Positions 22,166 through 32,039 of a stretch of 64,000 nt of DNA are shown here, piece after piece. This stretch comes from Symbiodinium natans (taxonomy: Eukaryota; Sar; Dinophyceae; Suessiales; Symbiodiniaceae), in the NCBI GenBank assembly GCA_905221605.1, contig CAJNDS010002776.1, forward strand, positions 64,001 through 128,000. Direction: 5' to 3'. A program made the translations under genes and the position numbers. Numbering within the stretch: position 1 is the first letter of the stretch; every line of letters starts with the position of its first letter. Below the pieces are notes generated by a model. It worked only from the letters and a program-made list of their open reading frames with translations. It did not search any database and was not told where the DNA came from.

Positions 22166-25100
22166 ACAGTGACAGCATTGTTCAACACGTAAGGCCCGCA
22201 CTCCCCCAATGCCCAAATTCAGCCTGCCCCGACGCAGCCGAGCTCTCCCAGGGAAGCGTGGCTGCACGACAAGTTTCTAGCATAGGCACGAAGCTGCTGC
22301 CCAAGCTCCCCCTCTCCGGTCCCTGCAATCCTACAGTCCTAAACCCGATTTGCTAGAAATCTACCTTGGCTCCCATTGCGACACATCCGTTCCAACTTTC
22401 TCATGCAACGACAGCCGTGACGGCAAATGCTGCATTGTGACAGAAGGTGTGCCTCCAGTCCTGTCGGGGTGGCACGTACCTTCGGCCACGCCCCCACTCA
22501 AGTTGTTTTCCTGCCGAAAGCATTCGGCAAGGGAGATCGTCCGCCTGGTAGCTGCCGTGTGGCGGATGTCATCACTTTGAGTCCCTTGTCCAGAGCGGGG
22601 CAAACAATATAGTGCGGCATTGAGGTGGTGGTAGATGCCTGGACTGACTTGCAGTCTCTTTGCCTAACGTATCGTATCCAGGCAAGAGAGTAACCTGCCC
22701 AATGCTCAGTTCGATGGAGCTTGGTCCAGTTCGTGTCTGTCAGACCCGAACGCGGGGTCTCCGTGTTCATGGTTATCTGTGCGTCCGCTTCAACGTGGTC
22801 GTCCAGTTGACAGTTTAAAGCAGCAACATGAGGATTGGAGGAAGGCCGTGAAACAGCACTCGGGTTGAAGCTCGCCCAATCGATTTGGCAACTTCGCACA
22901 GGGCCGGGGTGAGTGGGGGGGGGGGGGTTGGGCAAGAGAGTTGTGGAAGGGTTGGGAAGGGGGGGGGGGAGAAGGAGACCTGGCTTGGTCTGCTTCCCGG
23001 CCGGGGTGAGGCGAATTAAAGTAGAAAATCAAACCTCTGAATGCCCTGGAAAGCCCGAAGCCCGATGCCAAGGGCCGCGTGGCTCAAGGAGGCGAAGGCC
23101 TTGGACCACCAGCAGCGCCAGCAGCTGGTTAGGGCCTCAAAAAAATTTCGGGCAGGAGTCTGCGGTGCCGAATGACGAATGATGTCTCCTTGGACTTGTT
23201 TGTGATGCCCCTTTCTCTGAACACTGAGCCTGAGTCCCGAAACCACGTCGAATCTGCATAAGGTCCGGCAACTTCAGGTCCGGCTTGTGTGGGCCTGGAT
23301 GTGAGAATTGGGACTTCATGGCTGAATGCATCTTGCCGTAGGGAGGGGGTTGCGTAATGCCAGTAGGTCAGGAAGACGAAAACATCATCGACTCAAGTCA
23401 CGGAAGTCAAGGTCTTCAGCCCAGCCTCATGATATCATATCTCATGATGGCCAGGGGCAGCAAGCTTCGCGGTCCGAGGCAGGAAGATACCAAAGTTGGG
23501 GGGTTTGGGATTTTGGGCGTGAGGATGTGTAGGGTTTGGGGTTTAGGCTTGCGGGTTTAGGGAGGAGTTCTCACTTAGGCTCGGGCTTGCCTGAAAACTC
23601 GGGTCTGCGTGTTGAGGTTTCATAGTAGGGCCGTGCTTGGGAGTTTGGCAGTTTGGCAGGTTCAGGACTCAGCATCTTCAGAGGCGTTGCTTAGGCACAT
23701 GTAAACCCCAACGCCTAAAGAGGATCTCGCAAACGCTCAATGAAAACCCGGACAATCAAAACAACCCCTGCCCTGTACCCTGTGAGATTAGGTGTTTAGA
23801 GGGCTTGTGCTTTCGGATTTAGGGCTCAGGAATTTGTGATCACATCGGTCTCAGTCACTCGTTGACGGAGTCAGGGTGGGAAGCCTGAAGCTTCAAAGCA
23901 CTTTCTCGGCAGCAGCTTTGAGATTCGCAGAGCAGCCATGATGGCAGCCTTCAGGTTTGGTTGGTTTAGGCTTTTGCTTGCGCAGCAAGGGGTTATCAGT
24001 CCTTCAGTAGGGAGTAGGGGTGCATGCGCTTCGCCTGCGCAGGTGCTCCTTGAGGCCGGCCGAGGGATCGAGATTTGGGGGCGTAGGGTGTTTCGGGGGG
24101 GCCATTACCCCTTGGTGCATGCACTTCCCCAAGGCACAAGCGCCTTGAGACCCCAAAGCCGCACTTCGCCTCCAAAAGCCTGAAACAGATTTGGTCCAAA
24201 GACGACTTTCTCGGTGAGTGCTGGCTGCCAACGCTGGGATCACTGACCCTGGGGTGCTATGGACACGACTTTGTTCAACTTTGTGCGGGCGTTCAGGGTC
24301 TATAGAGTTGAGGAAGTTGAATTAGTTGAGGGAGTTGAACTATAGACCTTGCGGATGTCTATAGATGTTGCTCTTCCGAGTTCGATTCCGAGTTGCAAGA
24401 GTGACCGCAGGAGCCTGGACCTGCAAAGGAAAGTTCGATTGCACCGACCAACTTCGTTAAACGGGACATCCGTGCCCGTTTGAGCCACTTCTGTTCGACA
24501 CGTTGCCCTTCCGGCTGGGCCGTGAGGGCACTGCTCGCATCCGAGTCACAGGATTCGGCCAGTAAGGCCAGTATTCCGGTCACACGCGACAAGATTGCTC
24601 AAATATGTTCAGCAGAATGATGCACAACGTGTTGGTGCGGCATGTCTTTCCAAGATGGAATCCATTTCCGTGCCTAGGATAGGCATGCAAGCATTGAAAC
24701 GCGTGGATTCCAATACGGCTTTGAATCTTGAGCTTGTAGTCAGGAGGGATCGGGAAGGACAACAGTCCGCATCAACGCTATGCTGTCACAGGTGTTTCTT
24801 GATGCCTCCTGCTTTGTGTTTCATTGTGCCGCGACTCTCGAATGATTGTCGATGTCTGCGTCTGATGCTGATGATGCTCGAGAGGTTTTGTGACCGGCCC
24901 TGACAACGCATTTTTCAGAGGACCATATATGCCGTGGGACTGCAGGCTTCCATGCGTGTCTTAGACGAGGGCAAGCTGCCCGCCAAAAACCTGCAGGGAT
25001 CGGAGCCATGAGTTCGTAACCGACCCCTGATTTGTCTATGCTCTTGAAGTCTTGCCTACAGAACTTCATGAAACTTGTCAAGCCCCCAACAAAGGACCGG

Positions 25101-26650
25101 GGACACGAAGCGCTTCGTCCTCCCCGTGCAAAATGCCAAGATTGGCACATCCCGCTTCCCTGGCTTGTCTTCGGAATTAAATTTCAGGGTAAGTTCCAAC
25201 TTTTTAAAAGAATCATGAACACATCTAAACTCGTCAGATCGCTTGTGCAAAGGAGCGTCGGCTAAGCACTCGGCAATAACCAGCTGCACTTCAACACTTT
25301 CTGAAGCTGAAGCGCTGAGGAAATGACAACAGGAAGTTCTCCAAGATGAAGTGCGAAGGTGCCCTGTTTGCCACCTGCAACTCGACGTTCGTTGTAGTCT
25401 ACTGACTGTTGTGGGTAGTTAGGTCGCTCCTTGTCAAAGCCACATGAGTGTGGACCTCTAGGTTTAGGCATTCTGTTGATTCGACCTGACACCGATGTAA
25501 TGTGCTCTCGTGCGCATTTTGTTGCATCAAAGCACCAGGTGGCCGTATACTCTTATCGTTTGGACGGACAGAAGTATGCTCTGGTGTACCTTCCGGTCCT
25601 TGAGGTGCACTGTCCGACCCCCAACCCTCACGTCGCTAGACCCTCACCCAACAAGTAAGGTCCCAAATCCCTAAACCCCAAACCCTAGCCTGGCGGGTGG
25701 AAAAAAAGACCCTATACTAAATCCTAAAACCCTAATGTTTCATGACAGGCAAAGTGGTGGTCGAAGCCTGCCTGGCCTTTGAGGAGGTACATCCGCTTCC
25801 AGTGGCTGACCTGCAGCTCGCGATCTTCGGTGGGGTTTAATATTGGATGTATTGGCTTCTGGGTTTAGGATATGCCCAGGGTTTAAATGCGCGCTGCTTA
25901 TGTAAAGGGGTGGTGGCTGAGGAGGACTCCGTAATTCATCAGGACCCTCAGCTAACACAAGCTGACCCGAGGAGGCATTCCTTGTTTCCTCAGGCCCGTC
26001 ATTAATCAACAAAGAACCCTATATGTATATATATATATATATGCATTAGCGCGGCCAACGGCTCAGGCGCGCCATGGGGTAGGGCATAAAGTAGGGTTGC
26101 AGGCCAGGCCCTGCCGAGAGGGGACCCACGAGGCCGCAAACACAAGCCGAAGGTGACACCTTGACCGGCGACAACTTGACGTCGGATATAGGGCTGTGAC
26201 AGTGCTGGGAACCCTAGGCCCCAGACAGGATCTTTAAACTGTAAGCTGTGTGCCCGTACGCCGCGTACGCCCCTAGACGCCCCTCGACACAAGCTATCTC
26301 GAAATCCTAAGTCGGACTTTGCTTTTTGTCATGGACCTCCACAGACAGCCAAGGCGGGGGCAAAGAACATGGAACAGCGCGTGCGGCGGCTGGAGAAGTT
26401 ACGCACAGGCGCCGCAACGCTCAACCTACTTCCCACAAGGCCCTGTTTTCCACACAACCACACACCCTAAGTCTCTGAGTCGCAAAACCCTTGGGCCCTA
26501 AGCCCGAAGCCCAGCACGAAACTCGGGGTTGACTATGTGATGAGTAGCTTCGCCTACATTGCCTTGTGCAAGTGCACGCGTCGAAGCCACCTCGACTTGC
26601 CCAGAAGGGCAACCGCAACAGAGCCCTAAACCCAGAACTCGCTGGTGCAG
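22166..26650. other. no recognisable gene; scattered telomeric words
   Basis: No domain recognised over 4.5 kb. It contains poly-G tracts (22915-22927 and around 22960), short TTTAGGG-like words (23525-23570), an 11-bp inverted repeat around 24298-24348 (GGTCTATAG/CTATAGACC), and an (AT)n run at 26024-26041. Two stretches have exon-like composition: 23068-23178 plus (a 36-codon frame with a helical, Lys/Gln-rich reading) and 26345-26440 plus (reading KNMEQRVRRLEKLRTGAATL). The latter could be an upstream exon of the C2 gene. Confidence 0.45.
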
Positions 26651-26955
26651 GCAAGCTCATGCTCAAGATCCTCAAAGCTGAGGGACTCCGTGGGGTGGGG
26701 GTCCGAGACCAAAGGTCGGCATGAACGCTGAATGGCTTGTTTTTTTGAGGGGGTTGTGCTCCAGCTGCTGTTTTGTGCATGCTCTGAGACGGACTGCGAC
26801 CCATACGTGCGCATGTATGTCAAGAAGCAGAAGGATTCCATCCTTGCCTGTTTCCAGGCCCTGCGGACTCTCTCTCTCCCTCTCCCTCAACCTCTCTCTC
26901 TCTCTATCTCTCTCCCCCTGTCTCTGTCTCTCTCTCTCTCTTTCTCTCTCTTTCG

Positions 26956-27005
<50 letters not shown>

Positions 27006-27208
27006 CTCTCTCTCTCTGTCTGTCTTTCTTTTGCAGAAGAATGAAATACACCCAGAGCTGGAGCAAGTGGAAGCCCTTGCGAGGCGGACTTTGATGAGGA
27101 GGGCTGGCACATGACTGCTCTTGAGCAGCAGGAGTGCTTCTGGACAACCACGGCGAAGAAGTCATCTTGCAATCCTGTGTGGAACGAGGAGAAGGAGTTC
27201 ACGCTCAG
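26651..27208 (+). CDS. C2-domain protein, partial, three exons
   Basis: Three segments reconstruct a C2 domain. Exon 26651-26694 reads GKLMLKILKAEGLRG (first strands). Exon 26789-26833 reads TDCDPYVRMYVKKQK, the D-P-Y-V signature with the loop Asp. Exon 27132-27208 reads ECFWTTTAKKSSCNPVWNEE followed by KEFTLR, containing N-P-x-W-N-E. The frames join without change (GT donor at 26695; GA donor at 26834; CAG|G acceptor at 27131). The alternative, stronger-looking acceptor TTTCTTTTGCAG at 27038 leads to a different frame (KNEIHPELEQVEALARR) and may mark another exon. C2 domains bind phospholipid, often with Ca2+; one loop Asp pair is partly kept (T-D-C-D-P). The C-terminal strands and any partner domains were not found, so the protein type is unknown. 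Confidence 0.55.
26870..27032. repeat. (CT)n microsatellite inside the C2 intron
   Basis: About 160 bp of CTCTCT with CCCTCT, TGTCT and TTTCT interruptions, followed by TTTCTTTTGCAG. On the coding strand it forms an exceptionally long polypyrimidine tract in the presumed intron. The kinase gene at 4.4-4.8 kb has the opposite, purine-rich, composition on its coding strand. Confidence 0.9.
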
Positions 27209-27895
27209 GACCTCTGGTGTTGTTGGAGGTTCTCATGTCTTAGGGTTTGGGATTTACACTGTGGGGTTTAGAAGTTAAGGGGTTCAGCTATACATCAGCT
27301 AGCCGCCAGTCCGTGGCAAGCAGCTCATTGGCAAGCATCTCAGTCCTTACTACAGACTGGCACTTGGCGCCATTCTGGAAGTAGGATCGAGGCCCTCGCG
27401 AGAACACGCTGAGAGCCGGGAACATATTGCTTGGAGGTTCATGTTTGGTAGCACTATGGTTATGGTTAGAAGCAGCTTCCAAGCGTAAGGACGTTTTCAA
27501 CACAGCCAACCCTTGAGTACCTACCCTGAGGTTCAGGCGCTGCGTTTCCTTGTAACGTAGATTCCTCCATGCTGATCATGCCCATGCCAAGAAGTGGGGT
27601 TTAGGATTGGCAATCAGACAGCCCTGTCCAGCCAGGCGGGTGGACAACGAAAGCCCTCAAGAATCCATGCAAAGCTCCAAACCGGTCCAAACCCACCCTA
27701 AACCTCCCCAGGAACGGCACCTTTGCCTTTCGCCTGCATTGTAGGCAAGGTCCAAGGGAAAGGTTGGTAAGGTCGGCCGTTAGAGTCTTTTTTCCCCGAA
27801 CAGTTTGCTGCAGGGGTTCCTGTTTCTTTCCAAGAATTCCGACCCAGCCGGATGCTCCGGCCGAGCTCCCTTCATGTGGGTGGCCTCGGCCGTTT
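27209..27895. other. no recognisable gene
   Basis: No coding signal beyond the C2 exon. Short TTTAGG words occur near 27240-27290. Confidence 0.5.
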
Positions 27896-28556
27896 GTGGT
27901 GGCCAAGAACGGGACACATTTGGTAAGGTAGTAGTCAATCGGGGTAGCCAAAACCGGGCGACACATTCGGTAAAGTAGTCATTCCGGTGGCCAAAGCCAG
28001 GCGACACATGTGGTGAAGAAGTCATTCCGGGAGCACATTGCGCAAACTAGTCATTCGGGATGTCCACAAGAATGCCTACTTTACTAAATGTGTCGCCCGG
28101 TTGAGTGACTAGTTTGCCCAATGAGTCGCCCTGTTTTGGCCACGGCTGACTACTTCACCAAATGTGTCGCCCGGTTGAGTGACTAGTTTGCCCAATGAGT
28201 CGCCCTGTTTTGGCCTACTTCACCAAATGTGTCGCCCGGTTGAGTGACTAGTTTGCCAGTGAGGCCCTGTTTTGGCCACGGCTGACTACTTACCAAATGT
28301 GTCGCCCGCCTTTGGCCACCCCGAATGACGGTTTGGCCACCCCCGATTGACTACTTTACCAAACGTGTCGCCCGGTTTTGGCCACCCCGAACCCGTTTTT
28401 TGCCTACTTTACCAAATGTGGTTTTGGCCGCCCCGAGTGACTACTTTACCAACTGTGTTGCCCGGTTTGGCCAGATGTGTCGCCCGGTCTTGGTCGCCCC
28501 GAATGACCCGAATGACTACTTTACCAAATGTGCCGCCCGCTTTTGGCCACAAGCGC
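27896..28556. repeat. ~42-bp minisatellite that switches orientation
   Basis: From about 28070 to 28556 the unit reads CTACTTYACCAAATGTGTCG, CCCGGTTTTGGCCACCCC, GAATGA, with deletions, in about eight copies. From 27896 to about 28050 the same unit appears reverse-complemented (GGCCAAAACCGGGCGACACA, then TTYGGTAAAGTAGTCATTC) in about four copies. The change of direction lies near 28050-28070, so the whole array is an imperfect inverted repeat. Confidence 0.85.
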
Positions 28557-29215
28557 GGATGTTGGGTCAACCCCTCAAGCTTGAATGCTGGCCCAACATC
28601 CACCCCTCAAGCGTGTTGGCCCAAGCGTGGATGTTGGCCCAACATCCGCCCCCTCAAGCGTGGATGTTGGCCCAACATCCACCCCTCCAGCGTGGATGTT
28701 GGCCCAACATCCACCCTTCAAGCATGGATGTTGACCCAACGCCCACCACTCAAGCGTGGACATTGACCCAACATCCACCCCTCAAGCTTGGATGGTGGCC
28801 CAGCATCCGCCCCTCAAGCGTGGACCTCGGCCCAACATCCACCCCTCAAGCCCCTCAAGCGTGGATGTTGCTCCAACGTCCACCCCTCAATCTGAACATC
28901 CGCCCCTCAAGCGTGGATGTTGGCCCACCAATCCACTCGGGCGTGGATGTTGGCCCAACATCCACCCCTCAATCTTGGATGGTGGCCCAACAAGCGTGGA
29001 CGTTGGCCCAACATCCACCCCTCAAGCTTGGATGCTGGCCCGACATCCACCCCTCAAGCGTGGATGTTGGCCCAGCATCCACCCCTCAAGCTGTTGGCCC
29101 AACATCCACCCCTCAAGCACCACTCAAGCGTGGATATTGACCCGACATCCATGGATGCTGGCCCAACATGCGTGGCTGTTGCCCCTCGACATTGGCAACA
29201 TCCACCCCTCAGTTT
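28557..29215. repeat. ~32-bp minisatellite of palindromic units
   Basis: About twenty copies of a unit containing GGATGTTGGCCCAACATCC (two 9-nt arms around a single base) followed by ACCCCTCAAGCGT. Variation includes GACATTG, GATGCTGG and deletions of an arm. Each unit can form a small hairpin. Open frames of 130-270 codons across it (readings rich in GCWPNIHPSSVDVGPTSTPQ) reflect scarcity of stop codons in the repeat; I do not call a protein. Confidence 0.9.
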
Positions 29216-29333
29216 GTGAACATGCCATTCCACTCTTAACTGTTAGGGGTCTTCGCTGGTTTTGGGTTTGGGGGTTTGGACTTTATAGAGTCTTCAGAGT
29301 CTTTCAGGGTTTGTCTGAGCTGTTGCTCTGCAG

Positions 29334-29886
29334 GGCTCTACGAATTGGGAGCTTGGCATCCGAGGTGCAACCACCCAGCGCGCCGATCAGCGTGCTGCCA
29401 CCTTCAACCTTGAATGCCACACCCGCTCCAGCCTCAACGGCATCTTCTGTGAAGAGCCAGCCGCAGCCAGCCTACACAGTGAGCACATCCTTGATATCAG
29501 GGCAGGGATCTTCACTGCAATGCCCGCCGCAGCCGCAGCCGCAGCAGGCTTCACCGGCTTCACCGATCACCGTGCTGCCGCCTCCAACCGCAACAGCATC
29601 TTCTGTTACTTGCCAGCCGCAGCCAGCCGACACAGTGAGCACATCCCTGACACCAGGGCAGGGATCTTCACTGCAATGCTCGCCGCAGCCGCAGCCGCAG
29701 CTGCAGCCGGCTTCACCGCCTTCACCGGCTTCCATGATCTACGCAGTCTTTGTTTGGGTGGGGCACCTGACGCCTTCAACACCTTCCATTGACAGTGCTT
29801 CCCGACAAGAAGAGAAGATGCTCTTAAGAACAGCCTTCAGCGCACGTGCTACTAAAGGCATCAAGGTGGTACGCATGTTGGGTTAA
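29334..29886 (+). CDS. Pro/Gln/Ser-rich exon with internal duplication
   Basis: An acceptor TTGCTCTGCAG|G at 29333 opens an exon of about 180 codons. It reads ALRIGSLASEVQPPSAPISV and then two direct copies of a ~170 bp segment (SVKSQPQPAYTVSTSLISGQ; SVTCQPQPADTVSTSLTPGQ, each followed by GSSLQC and a PQPQPQ run). The tail reads MIYAVFVWVGHLTPS and a charged helix (RQEEKMLLRTAFSARATKG). VFVWVG followed by a helix resembles part of a gelsolin/ADF-type repeat, but this is weak. The near-identity of the copies, with changes that keep frame, supports coding. The stop at 29884 may be intronic, since a GTGGTA donor-like site follows GIK at 29865. Upstream and downstream exons are unknown; the minisatellite frame before 29333 is not part of it. 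Confidence 0.4.
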
Positions 29887-32039
29887 GTTTAGGGTGTATT
29901 CAGAATGGTTGGGTGCGCATACAAGGGTTCAGCTCGAGATGGTTGGCCATTCAAGTGTTTAGTTAAACCAAGACTACCCTAGCACACATGAAGGCCTTGC
30001 AGGCTCTGACGTGAAGCTAAACGCCGAATGCGGACTGCCAGGCTTTTTTGGAGGGTTGTTGGTGTCTGTAGGCCCAGGGTCTCTATAGGATTCGGGGCCT
30101 GGGTCTGTCCCATTTAGAACCATGCAGTGCGACGTAGGATGAGTCCATGTTGATGCCCAGGCGAACGCATGGGCGGACATGGAGGGCGAGGACTTGGGCT
30201 GGGCAAAGGGGATGCGGGTGAAACAAAAAGCTGAAGCCCCCGAAACCGTTTAGGCTAATACTAAGTTAGGGGTTGGGCCTGTTCATCCCTTCCCTCCAAA
30301 TGACAAGTCACTTTCTGGAAGGTTTCGACGCTTCCTCTTAGAGGTAATGTCTAATTTCCTATATCTTTCTTCAACCCTGATGCGCTCCTTAAGCCAGTTC
30401 TCTGGAGGAGGGCGGGGGGAGGTGTTTTTCATTTCGGGCGTGGTCAAGCGAGGGTTGGGGTGGAGGGCAGTTGAGTTTGGTCTCAAACGATCAAACCTTT
30501 GCTGTGACAACTTAACAACAAGACCAACAGCCCTGAACTGACCAAGGCCCTATAAGCCCTAAACGCTGTACACTCTGAAACAGGGGGCTTCAAGAACCAC
30601 GCACATCCCTGGGCCCGAAAGCCCTGAAGCCTGGGATTTATCGGGGCTTAGGAGGAGGTACGGGCGTAGACTCTTAGAGAGGTATCGGTGAGAGTGTTTG
30701 GGCTTCGGGTGCGAAAATTCAGGTTTTTGGAGTCAGGGTTTAAGGGTTACGGAGCACGGGTCTATGTGTTTAGGCTTTATTGCGATTGACGCACGGGGCA
30801 ACCTTATTTCCAAGCCCCTGCTAGAAGTCTGAAAGGTCGGGTTTCCGCTCGTAGGAAAGATTTCGGGCTTTCCATGTCTTCCGGACTTGTCATTTTAGGT
30901 TTCCTGTCAGGTGCTTGGTGGGTTTGGTATGCCAAGGGGTTTGTGGTGCAGCAATAATTCATTGTGAAAGCGAGCTGCGATTGCAATTGTTTTGGGGTTT
31001 GGTGAGTTCGTCTGAGAGGGCATGTCGGTAACAACTCACCGGTATGTCTTCGTGAGTATGAAGGTAATCGGTCTTATTGTTTCCGACGGGCAGGACACTT
31101 TGTGGCGCCCGAGAATTTGAGCACCAGCAAGTTGCAGCATGTTCTGTGGCCCCGCGCTGTATCCTATGGCCATTCGCAACAACCGAGGCCCTTAGAGGGG
31201 CCTTGGGGTTTAGGCTCTCGGGTTTTCGGGTAATTATAGGACATGAGCAGCAGGCAGGTAGTCGCGAGGTGGCTCAACAGTTCCAGCACAAATTAATCAA
31301 AGGGTTTCCCAAAACTGCCCCCAAAGGGCACTTCCCCCATTCTGTAACCTGATTTCTGGTGGAAGCAGATCCGGAAACAAAGGCTGCCTAGCTCCGGGAT
31401 TGACTTGGAAGGTCTTGTCCTTTCAGCTTCCCTTAAGCCCTGAAACTCTGAGTTCGGACCATAGTGAGTGTTCGGGTTCAGCGCGAAAATGGCGGGCATG
31501 AGTGCACTCGGGGGTCGCGTGCTTCATTGAAGGTTTTGCGGTGCTTAAGGCCTATAGGCCTATGTGGCATGGACCTTTGTGTATTATTTGGCAACCCCTT
31601 TTGTTGTATATTTTAAACACGATAAAAACTTAAGAAACCACCCTTCAAAATTTAACTCGGCGACGTGGTTGAACTTCTCCTGCCCAGGTTTGGGTTGGCA
31701 GAGGCATCGAATGTTTTATAGGAATTTGAGTTTAGCATTTAGTACTTAGGACTTAAGGGTTTAAGGGTTCGTTGTCGGTTTTCGGGTTAACCTAGTGATG
31801 AATGGGCAGGGTTTGTTTGCTTAAGGCTTAATTAGCCTCTTGAGCTCGGGATTTTCATCATGGATTTAGGGTTTAGGGTTTATGCGAACAAGAGGCCACT
31901 CTTCTTGTCCTGGTCTTCCCTAGTCTATTCGTTCCACTGCACGAAATTCATATCCTTTCGAACATCAGCGAAAGGGAGGCGCCAAGAAGCGTGAAGTGCA
32001 GTCATCGGATGCGTGATGTCATCTAATTACTGTTATCCA
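29887..32039. other. no recognisable gene
   Basis: Only short frames and scattered TTTAGGG-like words (for example 30740-30775, 31860-31885). Nothing else was recognised. Confidence 0.5.

Noticed and set aside
28325-29140. 271-codon open frame with repeated GCWPNIHPSS-type peptide
   Set aside because: Two overlapping frames are equally open; the palindromic minisatellite explains it, and copy-to-copy indels shift frame.
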